Shown: piece after piece, positions 9,574 to 19,975 of the stretch | How positions within the stretch are numbered: the first letter of the stretch is position 1 | Layout: the number at the start of each line of letters is the position of its first letter | Source: Rhodococcus sp. KRD162 | GTDB lineage: Bacteria; Actinomycetota; Actinomycetes; Mycobacteriales; Mycobacteriaceae | Direction of reading: 5' to 3' | Assembly (NCBI RefSeq): GCF_017168335.1 | Contig: NZ_JABFAU010000010.1 | Coordinates: forward strand, 1 to 64,000 | DNA: 64,000 nt | Made by a program: the position numbers and the translations under genes | Notes under the pieces: generated by a model | Seen by the model: only the letters and a program-made list of their open reading frames with translations | Told to the model about the DNA's origin: nothing | Database searches by the model: none

Positions 9574-11576
9574 TTTCGGTTGCCGCGGTAGGCCAGTTCG
9601 ATTCGTGCCGGGTACGGGATGTGGGGGAGGGCGAAGATGTGCGCCACCGATGTCCAGGGCTCGAGCCGGACGAAATTGGTGTGGCCCCAGTCGTAGTGGG
9701 TCCCGCTCACTTCGTCCTTGATGGTGAGGGTGTCCTGCCAATCGTGGCCGAGCGCAGGCATGTCCAGGTGAATGGTGCCTTCCTCGGCTCCGAACGGGTT
9801 GAGGTTGATCACCACCAGAATCGAGTCACCGGTCTGCGGATCGAACTTCGAGTAGGCGATCAGCGCGTCGTTGTCGATGTTGTGGAAGTGGATGTTGCGC
9901 AGTTGCTGCAACGCCGGGTGCGCCCGCCGGATCGCGTTCAGCGTGGTGATCCAGGGCTCGAGTGATTCTCCTCGAGCACGCGCGCCCTCGAAGTCACGTG
10001 GCCGCAACTGATACTTCTCCGAGTCCAGGTACTCCTCGCTGCCTTCACGCACCGCCTGGTGCTCGAACAGCTCGTAGCCCGAGTAGACACCCCACGTCGG
10101 TGACATGGTTGCCGCCAGAGCTGCTCGTAGAGCGAACATTCCGGGTCCGCCGTGCTGCAGACTCTCGTGCAGGATGTCCGGGGTGTTGACGAACAGGTTG
10201 GGTCGCGCATCGTCGGCACGCCGGGCGTGCTCCTCGGCGAACTCGGTCAGCTCCCACTTGGCCGTCCGCCAGGTGAAATACGTGTACGACTGGGTGAAAC
10301 CGCGCTGCGCCAGACCGTACATGCGCGCCGGCCTCGTGAACGCCTCGGCAAGGAAAAGCACGTCCGGGTCGGTTTTCTTGACCTCGGCGATCAGCCATTC
10401 CCAGAAGTCCGGTGGCTTGGTGTGCGGGTTGTCCACTCTGAAGACGTCGACTCCCAGCGAGATCCAATACCGGACCACGCGGAGGACTTCCTCGTAGATG
10501 CCGCGTCGGTCGTTGTCGAAGTTGACCGGATAGATGTCCTGGTACTTCTTCGGTGGATTCTCGGCGTACGCGATCGTGCCGTCGGGTAGAACCGTGAACC
10601 ACTCGGGATGCGTTGCAGCCCATGGATGGTCGGGCGCTGCCTGCAGGGCGAGGTCGAGCGCGACCTCGAGGCCGTGCTCGCGTGCGGCATCGACGAACCC
10701 GCGAAAATCGGCCTCGGTTCCCAACTCGGGATGGATGGCGTCGTGGCCGCCGTCCTTCGATCCGATCGCCCACGGTGAACCGACGTCCTCGGGTCCTGGA
10801 GTCAACGTGTTGTTCGGACCCTTGCGGTTGATGGTGCCGATCGGGTGAATGGGTGGGAGGTAGACGATGTCGAATCCCATGCGGGCAATACGAGGAAGCT
10901 GCTCGATCGAAGTGGTGAACGTGCCGTGCCGTGGTGAGCCGTCCTCGTTCCACCCGCCCGTCGACCGAGGGAAGAACTCGTACCAGGCCCCGTTGAGCGC
11001 GCGAGTGCGGTCAACCCAGATGTTGACCGCCCGTGATCGGGTCACCAGCTCGCGCAGTGGATGGACGAACAACAATTCGGCGACCGACGGTGCGAACGCC
11101 GAGGAGACCCGGGCCGGCAGCGGACGATCGGTGTCGCGCAGTGCACCGGCCACGTCGGCCAGCATCTGCCTGCTCTCGGCAGGAACGCCGGTGGCAGCTC
11201 GCAGAAACAGGCGCGCCCCGATCTCGAGATCGTTCGCGAGCTCGTGCGCACTCTGACCAACACCCAGTTTTGCTTCCACGGCATGACGCCACGTGCTGAT
11301 CGGATCGCTCCACGCTTCGATACGGCAAATCCAGTAGCCCGGCCGAGACGGGACGAACACGGCGTCGAACGAGTCCGGCTCGCGGCCGGGCGTCATCGGG
11401 ATTCGTTCGAGCTTGCCTCCCGGTCCGCGCACCGACAGCGTTGCCGCGACTGCGTCATGACCTTCGCGCCAGACATCGGCGGAGACCGGAAAAGTCTCGC
11501 CCACCACCGCTTTCGCGGGGTACTTTCCAGTCGTCGTATCTGGAAGGACATTGTCGATACCAAGTCGACCTGTCAC
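9570..11576 (-). CDS. glgE: Alpha-1,4-glucan:maltose-1-phosphate maltosyltransferase GlgE
   Basis: About 668 residues. GTG at 11576 is preferred over the ATG at 11588 because a GGAG lies about seven bases before it and the protein then starts [11 protein letters not shown], matching mycobacterial GlgE. GlgE extends alpha-glucan with maltose-1-phosphate made from trehalose by TreS and Pep2, which are not in this window. Visible family blocks are the [11 protein letters not shown] region, GSPWAIGS, the nucleophilic Asp in [12 protein letters not shown], the acid/base Glu in [14 protein letters not shown], and [13 protein letters not shown]. It heads the glgE-glgB-peptidase operon and diverges from glgP across about 200 bp. 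Confidence 0.96.
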   Translation of the reverse strand: MTGRLGIDNVLPDTTTGKYPAKAVVGETFPVSADVWREGHDAVAATLSVRGPGGKLERIPMTPGREPDSFDAVFVPSRPGYWICRIEAWSDPISTWRHAVEAKLGVGQSAHELANDLEIGARLFLRAATGVPAESRQMLADVAGALRDTDRPLPARVSSAFAPSVAELLFVHPLRELVTRSRAVNIWVDRTRALNGAWYEFFPRSTGGWNEDGSPRHGTFTTSIEQLPRIARMGFDIVYLPPIHPIGTINRKGPNNTLTPGPEDVGSPWAIGSKDGGHDAIHPELGTEADFRGFVDAAREHGLEVALDLALQAAPDHPWAATHPEWFTVLPDGTIAYAENPPKKYQDIYPVNFDNDRRGIYEEVLRVVRYWISLGVDVFRVDNPHTKPPDFWEWLIAEVKKTDPDVLFLAEAFTRPARMYGLAQRGFTQSYTYFTWRTAKWELTEFAEEHARRADDARPNLFVNTPDILHESLQHGGPGMFALRAALAATMSPTWGVYSGYELFEHQAVREGSEEYLDSEKYQLRPRDFEGARARGESLEPWITTLNAIRRAHPALQQLRNIHFHNIDNDALIAYSKFDPQTGDSILVVINLNPFGAEEGTIHLDMPALGHDWQDTLTIKDEVSGTHYDWGHTNFVRLEPWTSVAHIFALPHIPYPARIELAYRGNRK

Positions 11577-11780
11577 TTCACACTCCATTCTTCGCTAGAG
11601 GTCTGGCTGCGCGGGCGCAACCTCTGATCGAACCGATACTGGTGTGCTTCTACTCGTCAACCGTAATGCAGCCGCGCAGATGGCGCGTGCGCCGACCGAT
11701 ACTGCCCACGACCGGCCCCGCGGAGCAGATTTCGTCGAGCCGCCCATCGGCACAGGTGTCCGTGGGTAGTGTTCGATCCT

Positions 11781-14315
11781 GTGAAAGCTTTGCGCCGATT
11801 CACCGTCCGAGCCCACCTTCCCGCCCGCCTGAATGCCCTCGCCGAGCTCTCGACAAACCTCAGGTGGTCGTGGCACCCGTCGACGCAGGACCTGTTCGAG
11901 CACATCGATCCGCTGTTGTGGACCGAACTCGAACGCGATCCGGTGGCCGTGCTCGGAGCCGTCGCGCCGGCGAGGCTGGAGGAACTCGCAGCCGACGATC
12001 GGTTTCTCGACGAGTTGGATGCGGCCGAGACGGACTTGCACGACTACCTCGCGCGCCCGCTGTGGTACCAGAACGAGTTGTCCGCGGGGCGGGCCTTGCC
12101 GTCGGGCATCGGGTATTTCTCGATGGAGTTCGGCGTCACCGAAGTGTTGCCGAACTACTCCGGCGGACTCGGCATCCTGGCCGGCGACCACCTCAAGGCC
12201 GCTTCGGACCTGGGATTGCCGTTGATCGGCGTCGGGTTGCTGTATCGCTCGGGTTATTTTCGGCAGTCCTTGACAGCGGACGGTTGGCAGGCCGAGCGCT
12301 ACCCGTCCCTCGATCCGCACGGTCTACCGCTGAGGTTGCTCACCGACGACGCGGATTCGCCGGTGCTGATACACGTGTCGATGCCGGGATCTCGGGTGCT
12401 TCGGGCTCGGGTCTGGATCGCCCAGGTGGGACGGGTGCCGCTGCTGTTGCTCGACTCCGACATCGCCGACAACGACCCGGAATTGCGTGGGGTGACCGAC
12501 AGGTTGTACGGCGGCGACCAAGACCACAGGATCAAGCAGGAGATTCTCGCCGGTGTCGGCGGCGTGCGAGCGATCCGTGCCTACACCCACGCGCACGGAT
12601 TGCCCGATCCCGAGGTGTTCCACATGAACGAGGGCCACGCGGGCTTCCTCGGACTCGAACGCATTCGAGAGCTGGTCACCGCGGGAGCATTGGACTTCGA
12701 CTCGGCACTGGCCGCGGTGCGAGCGGGCACCGTCTTCACCACACACACTCCCGTCCCTGCCGGAATCGACCGATTTCCCGCCGACCTCGTGCGGCACTAC
12801 TTCGGCAGCCCCGACGGCGGCTCGGACTCCGCATTGCTGCCGGGGCTACCGATGGACCGAGTTCTCGAACTCGGCAGCGAGAGCGACGCCTCGGTGTTCA
12901 ACATGGCGCACATGGGGTTGCGCCTGGGACAACGGGCCAACGGGGTATCGAAACTGCACGGCATCGTCAGCCGGGAGATGTTCAACGACCTGTGGCAGGG
13001 ATTCGACGCCTGCGAGGTGCCGATCGGTTCGGTGACCAATGGAGTGCATGCGCCCACGTGGGCTGCTCGGCAGTGGGCCGACAGTGAACGGGGCGGCGGG
13101 CCGATGACCTCGGATCAGGTGTGGTCCACTCGCAATGCCCTGCGCGCGCAACTGGTGGACGAGGTGCGGCGTCGAGTGCGGCGCTCCGCCCTCGAACGTG
13201 GCTCGACCGAAGCCGAGATCAGTTGGACCGCAAATGTATTCGACCCGAACGTGCTGACCGTCGGATTTGCGCGACGAGTACCGACGTACAAGCGACTGAC
13301 CCTGATGCTGCGCGAACCCGAGCGTCTTCGGGCCATGTTGCTGGACCCGGAACGTCCGGTGCAGCTGGTGGTCGCAGGAAAATCCCATCCCGCCGACGAC
13401 GGTGGGAAGGCGCTCATTCAGCAGATCGTCAGATTCGCCGACCAGGCCGAGGTTCGGCATCGCATCGTATTCTTGCCCGATTACGACATGTCCATGGCGC
13501 GCTTCTTGTACTGGGGGTGCGACGTGTGGCTGAACAATCCGTTGCGACCGCTCGAAGCCTGCGGCACCTCGGGGATGAAGTCGGCTCTCAACGGAGGCTT
13601 GAACCTGTCGATCCGCGACGGGTGGTGGGACGAGATGTACGACGGCGACAACGGGTGGGCGATACCCACGGCCGACGGCGTGACCGATGACAATCGCCGC
13701 GACGATCTCGAAGCAGCGGCACTCTACGAGTTGCTCGAGCAGGCAGTGCTGCCCAAGTTCTACGACCGCGGTGAGGACGGTGTGCCCAGTCGCTGGATCG
13801 AGATGGTGCGGCACACCCTCGAAAAACTCGGTCCCGAGGTGCTGGCATCGAGGATGGTTCAGGACTACACGCTCGGCTACTACGCACCCGCCGCTGTGTC
13901 CGCGCGCTCGTCGGCGGCCGACGGTCACCGAGGTGCCGCGGACGTGGCGTCCTTCCGTCGTCGTGTCGAACAAGCATGGGGCGCAGTGAAAGTGACCCGA
14001 GTCGACAGCGAAGGCCTACCGGACACGCCGGTGATCGGTGCGGAGCTGGTGCTGCGCGCACACGTCGACCTGGGCGGCCTGGCCGCGGAGGACGTCGTGG
14101 TGCAGGCGGTGGTGGGCCGCGCCGACGACGAGGAGAACCTCACCGATATCGCGGCGACGGCCATGGCGCACGTGGGAACGGAGGGCGGCGAGCACGTCTA
14201 CTCCGGAAAGACGCGGCTACCGCACAGCGGCGCAGTCGGCTACACGGTGCGAGTGTTACCCCATCACGCCGGCCTCGCCTCGGACGCAGAGCTTGGTCTG
14301 GTAGCGACCCCGTAG
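11781..14315 (+). CDS. glgP: Alpha-glucan phosphorylase GlgP
   Basis: About 844 residues starting at the GTG at 11781 (VKALRRFTVRAHLP, as in mycobacterial GlgP); an in-frame GTG four codons earlier is an alternative, and neither has a clear ribosome site. The enzyme releases glucose-1-phosphate from alpha-glucan with pyridoxal phosphate. It belongs to the actinobacterial GT35 group. Visible: GGLGILAGDHLKSxSDLG-type N-terminal block, FHMNEGHAGFLG, and the C-terminal cofactor-binding block EACGTSGMKSALNGG with the PLP lysine. It diverges from glgE, placing synthesis and breakdown of the polymer on opposite sides of one regulatory region. Confidence 0.95.
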   Translation: MKALRRFTVRAHLPARLNALAELSTNLRWSWHPSTQDLFEHIDPLLWTELERDPVAVLGAVAPARLEELAADDRFLDELDAAETDLHDYLARPLWYQNELSAGRALPSGIGYFSMEFGVTEVLPNYSGGLGILAGDHLKAASDLGLPLIGVGLLYRSGYFRQSLTADGWQAERYPSLDPHGLPLRLLTDDADSPVLIHVSMPGSRVLRARVWIAQVGRVPLLLLDSDIADNDPELRGVTDRLYGGDQDHRIKQEILAGVGGVRAIRAYTHAHGLPDPEVFHMNEGHAGFLGLERIRELVTAGALDFDSALAAVRAGTVFTTHTPVPAGIDRFPADLVRHYFGSPDGGSDSALLPGLPMDRVLELGSESDASVFNMAHMGLRLGQRANGVSKLHGIVSREMFNDLWQGFDACEVPIGSVTNGVHAPTWAARQWADSERGGGPMTSDQVWSTRNALRAQLVDEVRRRVRRSALERGSTEAEISWTANVFDPNVLTVGFARRVPTYKRLTLMLREPERLRAMLLDPERPVQLVVAGKSHPADDGGKALIQQIVRFADQAEVRHRIVFLPDYDMSMARFLYWGCDVWLNNPLRPLEACGTSGMKSALNGGLNLSIRDGWWDEMYDGDNGWAIPTADGVTDDNRRDDLEAAALYELLEQAVLPKFYDRGEDGVPSRWIEMVRHTLEKLGPEVLASRMVQDYTLGYYAPAAVSARSSAADGHRGAADVASFRRRVEQAWGAVKVTRVDSEGLPDTPVIGAELVLRAHVDLGGLAAEDVVVQAVVGRADDEENLTDIAATAMAHVGTEGGEHVYSGKTRLPHSGAVGYTVRVLPHHAGLASDAELGLVATP

Positions 14316-14317
14316 TA

Positions 14318-14342
14318 CGTCTCGCTACTTTCCTGCGAGACG
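14318..14342. terminator. Short hairpin between convergent glgP and dinG
   Basis: An 8-bp perfect inverted repeat (14318-14325 and 14335-14342, nine-base loop) lies just past the glgP stop and overlaps the 3' end of dinG. It could end transcription from both sides. Confidence 0.5.
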
Positions 14343-16373
14343 GGTGAGTGCTTTGCGGACCACGTCCGGATCCGAGGTCTCCCAGAACGGCGGCAGCGAG
14401 GCACGCAGGTATCCGCCGTAGCGCGCAGTGGCGAGGCGTGAATCGAGCACGGCGACAACCCCCTTGTCGTCGACGCTGCGGAGCAACCGGCCCACGCCCT
14501 GCGCTAACAACAGGGCCGCGTGGTTGGCAGCGACCGCGAGAAACCCGTTGCCGCCACGGGATTCGACGGCCTGCTGCCGGGCGACGAGCAGTGGGTCGTC
14601 CGGCCGGGGGAACGGGATTCGATCCAAAATCACCAAACTCAGCGACGGACCGGGCACATCGACGCCCTGCCACAGCGACAACGTCCCGAAGAGCGAGGTG
14701 GCCTCGTCGTCCGCGAACTTCTGCACCAGTGCGCCGGTGGAGTCCTCGCCCTGACACAGAATCGGCGTGTCGAGGCGCTCTCGCATTTCCTCCGCCGCCG
14801 CCTTGGCGGCGCGCATGGACGAGAAGAGCCCGAGCGTGCGGCCTCCCGCAGCACCGACCAAAGACTCGATCTCGTCGAGGTACGACGCAGACAGGCCGTC
14901 GCGTCCCGGCGCTGCGAGATGCTTGGCGATGTACATGATCCCCGCCCGGGCGTGATCGAACGGCGATCCGACGTCGAGCGAGTTCCAGCGAATCGATCCG
15001 CTGTCGGACGGCGGCTCGACGCCGGAGGCCATCGCAGTATCGCTGCGGGAGGGCTTCTCGGCAGGCAGACCCCAATTGACAGCCAACCCGTCGAACGATC
15101 CACCGACGGTCAGCGTCGCGGAGGTGAGTACCACGGTGGATTCGGCGAACAGCCGCGCTCTCAGTAGACCGCCTACCGACAGAGGCGCGATGCGGACGGT
15201 GCGTTTGACGTTGCCGCGGAAGTCGTCGACGGCATGCCATACGACGTCCTTGCGTTTGGCCGGATCGGGTTCGTCGAAGGCCGTCAGAACGCGGACCGCG
15301 CTGTCGTGTACCTCGTCGACCGCGACGAGTGCGGCGCTGCGAGCCGCGGCGGCCTCGGGGTCGCTGGCGGCCATCCCCTGCTTGTTCGGACCGATTGCGG
15401 TGCGCACCGCCCACGCGGCGTCGCGGATGGACGCGAGCGCGGGCCCGACGCCGTCGGGCAGAGACTGCCATCGGCTCGGCGGCAGATCGTCGAGGATCGC
15501 GGCCCAGTTCTCGGCGGCGCCTTCGAGTTGGTCGACGGTCTCCTCTTCGATCAGTTTGGCGCTGCGCCGCGCCGCAGCTGTGACGGTGGCAGCCGAAAGC
15601 TCCTCCGTGGCAACTCCGGTCACTCGATCGACCAGTTCGTGAGCTTCGTCGACGACAACGACGTCGTGCTCGGGCAAGATCTGGATTCCGGTGATCGCGT
15701 CGATTGCGAGCAGGGCATGGTTGGTCACCACGACGTCGACCTGTGCGGCCTCGGTGCGGGCGCGCTCGGCGAAGCAATCCTCGCCGACGGGGCACCGCGA
15801 CTTGCCCAGGCATTCGCGGGCCGTGACGCTGACCTGACGCCAGGCCTGATCGCTCACGCCGGGCACCACGTCGTCGCGGTCACCGGTCTCGGTCTCGGAC
15901 GACCACTTCGTCAGTCGCACCACCTCGCGTCCCATCCGCGACACGGCGAACGGATCGAACAATTCGGCGTCCGGCGCTTCCTGCGCTGCGCCGGTATGAA
16001 TCTTGTTCATGCACAAATAGTTGTTGCGGCCCTTGAGGATCGCGAACTTCGGCCGACGGCCGAGGGCCTCGGTCAACGCATCGGACAAGCGTGGCAGATC
16101 GCGGTCGACCAACTGCCGCTGCAACGCGATGGTGGCCGTGGAGACGATGACGGTCTTCCCCGATTCGACCGCGTGCCGAATGCTCGGCACGAGGTAGGCG
16201 AGCGACTTGCCGGTGCCCGTGCCTGCCTGCACAGCGAGGTGCTCGCCGGTATCGATCGAATGCGCCACCGCCGAGGCCATCGTCAGCTGATTGCTACGTT
16301 CCTTGCCGCCGAGCGAGTGCACCGCAACCTGCAGGAGCGCGGGAACAGTAGGTAACTCGGTCTTCGACGGCAC
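14325..16373 (-). CDS. dinG: ATP-dependent DNA helicase, DinG/XPD family
   Basis: A 682-residue superfamily 2 helicase of the iron-sulfur type. Motif I is AGTGTGKSLAYLVP (about residue 51), the Walker B box is DEAH in VVVVDEAHELVD (about 240), and motif VI is QGVGRLLRS near 625. Between motifs I and II are four cysteines, one in NNYLCMNK and three in ECLGKSRCPVGEDC, which fit the XPD-type 4Fe-4S ligands. DinG-type enzymes unwind 5'-overhang, D-loop and R-loop structures. It is preceded on the same strand by pncB with a 50-bp gap, the order of M. tuberculosis Rv1329c-Rv1330c. Confidence 0.93.
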   Translation of the reverse strand: MPSKTELPTVPALLQVAVHSLGGKERSNQLTMASAVAHSIDTGEHLAVQAGTGTGKSLAYLVPSIRHAVESGKTVIVSTATIALQRQLVDRDLPRLSDALTEALGRRPKFAILKGRNNYLCMNKIHTGAAQEAPDAELFDPFAVSRMGREVVRLTKWSSETETGDRDDVVPGVSDQAWRQVSVTARECLGKSRCPVGEDCFAERARTEAAQVDVVVTNHALLAIDAITGIQILPEHDVVVVDEAHELVDRVTGVATEELSAATVTAAARRSAKLIEEETVDQLEGAAENWAAILDDLPPSRWQSLPDGVGPALASIRDAAWAVRTAIGPNKQGMAASDPEAAAARSAALVAVDEVHDSAVRVLTAFDEPDPAKRKDVVWHAVDDFRGNVKRTVRIAPLSVGGLLRARLFAESTVVLTSATLTVGGSFDGLAVNWGLPAEKPSRSDTAMASGVEPPSDSGSIRWNSLDVGSPFDHARAGIMYIAKHLAAPGRDGLSASYLDEIESLVGAAGGRTLGLFSSMRAAKAAAEEMRERLDTPILCQGEDSTGALVQKFADDEATSLFGTLSLWQGVDVPGPSLSLVILDRIPFPRPDDPLLVARQQAVESRGGNGFLAVAANHAALLLAQGVGRLLRSVDDKGVVAVLDSRLATARYGGYLRASLPPFWETSDPDVVRKALTRLAGK

Positions 16374-16423
16374 CGAAGCAGACTACTGCCGATGGCCCGC
16401 CGGGCTCGGCACCGACACCGCCG

Positions 16424-17773
16424 CTACCCCTCCACGAAGCGGGTGGGTATCGCCGGTTCGCCCTGAGAGAGCTTCAGGCCCTCCCACGGCAGGCTGACGA
16501 GGCGTCGAGCAAGGAGGTCGCGACCGTCGGCCAGCGTCGGGAGGTCGGCAACTGCCTCGCCCCCGCGAATCAGCGGCGTGGTCAACGTCTCGGCCGTCAG
16601 ATCGCCGTCGACGGTAGGGGGAGCGCCGAAGGGGTGCACTATCTCTTCGACCGCGGTGCCGGTGGGGCGGGCGGTGCGTAGCGCCGCTTTGGTGCCACCA
16701 CGAGACTCTTTGTGACTGCTGCGCTTGGCCACCGGAATTCCGTCGACGGTGACCAGCTTGTAGACCATCCCTGCCGTCGGTGCACCAGACCCGGTGACCA
16801 GGGACGTCCCGACACCGTAGGAATCGACCGGCTCCGCGCGCAGTGCCGCGATGGCGTACTCGTCGAGATCTCCTGACACGACGATTTTCGTCTCGGTCGC
16901 CCCCAGCGCGTCCAGCTGGTCGCGAACCTGGCGCGCGAGCACACCGAGGTCGCCGGAGTCGATGCGCACCCCGCCGAGTCCTGGCCCGGCCACCTCGATG
17001 GCGTTCGCAACGCCCTGGGTGATGTCGTAGGTGTCGACGAGCAGGGTGGTGCCCACCCCGAGCGCACGTACCTGCGCTGCGAACGCGGCCCGTTCGTCCG
17101 GGCCGTCGGCGGTGGTGTGCAGCAGCGTGAAGGAGTGGGCCGAGGTTCCCGCTCCCGGGACGCCGTGTCTACGGACCGCCTCGAGGTTGGACGTCGCGGT
17201 GAAGCCCGCGAGATACGCCGCCCGAGAGGCGGCCACCGCTGCTTCCTCGTGGGTGCGACGCGACCCCATCTCGATGATCGACCGGGGCTTTGCGGACGCC
17301 ACCATCCGTGCTGCCGCGGACGCGATCGCACTGTCGTGATTGAGAATGGACAGCACCAGGGTTTCCAGAACGACGCACTCGGCGAAGGTGCCGCGGACGG
17401 TCAGCACCGGGGATCCGGGGAAGTACAGCTCGCCCTCGCGATAACCGTCGACATCGCCGGTGAAGCGGTAGTTGCGGAGCCACTCGACGGTATCGGCGTC
17501 GAGGAACTCGGACACCACTCGCAGCTCGTCCGGGCCGAATCGGAAGCGGGCTATCGCGTCGAGTATCCGGCCGGTGCCTGCCAGGACGCCGTACCTGCGG
17601 CCTCCTGGCAGCCTCCGTGCGAACACCTCGAAGCTGCACATGCGATCGGCGTAGCTGCTGGCCAGCGCAGCCGACAGCATCGTGTACTCGTACTGATCGG
17701 TCAGCAGCGCGGTGCTGGGGGTGTCGCCGGAAGTGCCGTGATCTGTGGTCGCGTCGTTGCTCACCACGCCCAC
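16424..17773 (-). CDS. pncB: Nicotinate phosphoribosyltransferase
   Basis: A 449-residue enzyme; GTG at 17773 or either of two GTGs two and three codons later could be used. It makes nicotinate mononucleotide from nicotinate and PRPP in the NAD salvage pathway. Features: [15 protein letters not shown] near the N-terminus, the [10 protein letters not shown] and [20 protein letters not shown] blocks (the His here matches the phosphorylated His of PncB), [10 protein letters not shown], and [11 protein letters not shown] for PRPP binding. The length equals the mycobacterial PncB1. It diverges from clpS with 57 bp between the two starts. Confidence 0.95.
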   Translation of the reverse strand: MGVVSNDATTDHGTSGDTPSTALLTDQYEYTMLSAALASSYADRMCSFEVFARRLPGGRRYGVLAGTGRILDAIARFRFGPDELRVVSEFLDADTVEWLRNYRFTGDVDGYREGELYFPGSPVLTVRGTFAECVVLETLVLSILNHDSAIASAAARMVASAKPRSIIEMGSRRTHEEAAVAASRAAYLAGFTATSNLEAVRRHGVPGAGTSAHSFTLLHTTADGPDERAAFAAQVRALGVGTTLLVDTYDITQGVANAIEVAGPGLGGVRIDSGDLGVLARQVRDQLDALGATETKIVVSGDLDEYAIAALRAEPVDSYGVGTSLVTGSGAPTAGMVYKLVTVDGIPVAKRSSHKESRGGTKAALRTARPTGTAVEEIVHPFGAPPTVDGDLTAETLTTPLIRGGEAVADLPTLADGRDLLARRLVSLPWEGLKLSQGEPAIPTRFVEG

Positions 17774-17830
17774 ACTACGAGCGTAGGGGCGAGCGTGGGA
17801 CGCTGGCCCGATACGCCGTACCCTGTTGCC

Positions 17831-18190
17831 ATGCCTTGGTTGACGGTGGATGGATCGCTTCTGTCCGTGGACGGCGTCTCGGCAGGTCAGGTGGTGGCGG
17901 CGTCACCACAAGCGGTTCCGGCGCAGACCGAGGCCGTGGCTGCCGACGAAGCCCACGACACCCCCTGGGTGACGATCGTGTGGGACGACCCGGTCAACCT
18001 GATGCATTACGTGACCTACGTGTTCCAGAAGCTCTTCGGTTACAGCAAGGCCAAGGCCACCGAGCTGATGATGCAGGTGCACTCCGAGGGCAAGGCCGTC
18101 GTGTCGAGCGGCGAGCGCGACGCGATGGAGAACGATGTTCGACGGCTGCACGCGGCAGGCCTGTGGGCCACCATGCAGCAGGACAAGTAG
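17831..18190 (+). CDS. clpS: ClpS adaptor for the Clp protease
   Basis: A 119-residue protein if the ATG at 17831 is the start; GTGs at 17867 and 17891 would give 107 or 99 residues and are not excluded, as no start has a good ribosome site. ClpS delivers N-degron substrates to ClpC/ClpP. The folded core begins around residue 42 with [20 protein letters not shown], followed by the [21 protein letters not shown] helix that binds the Clp N-domain and the C-terminal [11 protein letters not shown]. The N-terminal tail before the core is longer than in mycobacterial ClpS. It is followed by DUF2017, as in Rv1331-Rv1332. Confidence 0.93.
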   Translation: MPWLTVDGSLLSVDGVSAGQVVAASPQAVPAQTEAVAADEAHDTPWVTIVWDDPVNLMHYVTYVFQKLFGYSKAKATELMMQVHSEGKAVVSSGERDAMENDVRRLHAAGLWATMQQDK

Positions 18191-18234
18191 CCAGCAGCTC
18201 ACCACCGCTTCTTCAGAGAAGGACACCAGCAACA

Positions 18235-18804
18235 GTGCGTACGTGGACGAGACGGAATTCGCTGTCCGGAATCAAGATCAAATCCGAGATCGATGCGCGC
18301 GAGGCTGCCGTGCTCCGTTCCCTCGTCGGCTCGGTTCTCGGCTTGCTGCGTGACCGTTCCGCCGCAGCCCCCACCGACGAACTCGCCGCGCTGACCGGAC
18401 TGCGAACCGGCCACAACAGTCCGCCCGAGGACGCCGCACTGGCACGGCTGCTGCCGGACTTCCACCGCGCCGACCCCAGCCACGACGACGAGGATCCCAC
18501 CGACCTCAACGGCGCACTGCGCGGACTCCACGAACCGGAGATCATCGACGAGAAAATGGCTGCGGGATCGATGATCCTGGCCACTCTTCCCGAGTCCGGT
18601 GGCAAGATCGTGCTGACCCAGGAGCAGGCGGACGCGTGGTTGACCGGCCTCAACGACGTGCGGCTGGCTCTCGGCACGACGCTGGGGATCAGCGCGGATA
18701 CTCCCGATGTTCTCGACGAGGGTGATCCTCGCGCTCCGCATCTCGATGTGTATCACTGGCTGACCTGGATGCAGGATTCACTCGTACAGGTCCTCATCCC
18801 TTAG
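18235..18804 (+). CDS. DUF2017 protein, conserved partner of clpS
   Basis: A 189-residue protein from the GTG at 18235, behind AGAGAAGGA. It has the DUF2017 pattern: a basic N-terminal segment, EAAVLRSLVGSVLGLL helix, an acidic middle (DPSHDDEDPTDLN) and the C-terminal VYHWLTWMQDSLVQVLI. It corresponds to M. tuberculosis Rv1332. No catalytic residues can be pointed out. The constant association with clpS and the S58 peptidase suggests a role near protein turnover, but that is inference from position alone. The next gene starts 9 bp after its stop. Confidence 0.85.
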   Translation: MRTWTRRNSLSGIKIKSEIDAREAAVLRSLVGSVLGLLRDRSAAAPTDELAALTGLRTGHNSPPEDAALARLLPDFHRADPSHDDEDPTDLNGALRGLHEPEIIDEKMAAGSMILATLPESGGKIVLTQEQADAWLTGLNDVRLALGTTLGISADTPDVLDEGDPRAPHLDVYHWLTWMQDSLVQVLIP

Positions 18805-18813
18805 GACACGCGC

Positions 18814-19905
18814 GTGAACGCTGCTGGATCGACCGCCGCCTTCTCGAATCCCGGACCGCGGGATTGCCTGACCGACGTCGCAGGCCTGCTGGTGGGGCAC
18901 CATCACGAACTCGACGACACCGCTGTCATGGGGTCGGGTTCGGCGACCGGATGCACCGTGGTGCGCGCCCTCGGTGGTGCGACCGCGGCAGTGGATGTGC
19001 GCGGCGGCGGTCCGGGGACCCGCGAGACCGATCTGCTCGATCCGAGCCACTCCGTTCAGCACGTCAACGCAATTGTGTTGACCGCGGGCAGCGCGTACGG
19101 CCTCGCAGCCGCCGATGGGGTCATGCGGTGGCTGGAGGAGCACGGACAGGGCATCGCCATGGGCGGTCCCGATCACGTCGTCCCGATCGTCCCTGCTGCG
19201 GTGATCTTCGATCTTCCGGTCGGCGATTGGACCGCGCGCCCGACGGCGGAGTTCGGCTATCTCGCAGCAGCAGCAGCTGCAACCGATGTCGCGACGGGGT
19301 CGGTGGGAGCAGGCGTGGGTGCTCGCGCAGGAGTGCTCAAAGGCGGCGTGGGGACCGCAAGCACAGTGATCGAGGGCGGTCCGGCCGATGGGGTCACGGT
19401 GTCGGCCCTGATGGTCGCCAACCCCGTCGGTGCCGTGTTCGATCCGCGCACCGGACTGCTCTGGGGCACCGGCACCCTCGGACCCGAAGCCTTCGGCATG
19501 CGTACTCCCGATGTCCACGAGGTGTGGACGGCCCTGGCGCTCGAACCCAAAGGTACCGCTCTGAACACCACCATCGGTGTCGTCGCCACCGATGCCGCGC
19601 TGTCTGCCGCGTCCTGCAAGCGGATCGCCGTCGCGGGTCACGACGGTCTGGCCCGTGCCATTCGACCGGCACACTCGCCGCTGGACGGTGACACGATCTT
19701 CGCGGTGTCGACAGGCACGCGAGCCGTCCCGGCGGAGGCCTCTGTTCCCGCCGCGTTCTCGGCGGAACTACCGGTGCTTGCCGCGGTCACCGAGGCCGCG
19801 GCGATCGTCGTCGAGCGGGCCATCGTCCGCGCCCTGCTCGACGCCACCTCGGTGGCCGGCATACCGACTTACCGGCAGATCTTCCCGTCGGCATTCAAGG
19901 ATTGA
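18814..19905 (+). CDS. P1/S58 family peptidase (DmpA-like, self-cleaving)
   Basis: A 363-residue protein starting at GTG after AGGAC. DmpA-family enzymes cleave themselves into two chains, the new N-terminal Ser or Thr acting as nucleophile, and work as aminopeptidases. Here the block GTALNTTIGVVATDAAL near residue 250 holds the Asn-Thr cleavage site, with Thr as predicted nucleophile. The N-terminal DCLTDVAGLLVGHHHE and DVRGGGPGTRETDLLDP blocks and TAGSAYGLAAADGVMRWLEE are family hallmarks. It corresponds to Rv1333. In M. tuberculosis the mec-cysO-cysM genes follow; here the next gene is the rhomboid. Confidence 0.9.
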   Translation: MNAAGSTAAFSNPGPRDCLTDVAGLLVGHHHELDDTAVMGSGSATGCTVVRALGGATAAVDVRGGGPGTRETDLLDPSHSVQHVNAIVLTAGSAYGLAAADGVMRWLEEHGQGIAMGGPDHVVPIVPAAVIFDLPVGDWTARPTAEFGYLAAAAAATDVATGSVGAGVGARAGVLKGGVGTASTVIEGGPADGVTVSALMVANPVGAVFDPRTGLLWGTGTLGPEAFGMRTPDVHEVWTALALEPKGTALNTTIGVVATDAALSAASCKRIAVAGHDGLARAIRPAHSPLDGDTIFAVSTGTRAVPAEASVPAAFSAELPVLAAVTEAAAIVVERAIVRALLDATSVAGIPTYRQIFPSAFKD

Positions 19906-19975
19906 CGAGCCTGTTCGCCTCCGTCCCGAGGCGGCGTGTGCCGGTACCGTGGAGCTACCGACGTTGGAGGCGATC

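Noticed and set aside
7555-9591. A 678-codon plus-strand frame over glgB
   Set aside because: Antisense to clear GH13 motifs on the minus strand; composition is typical of a shadow frame.
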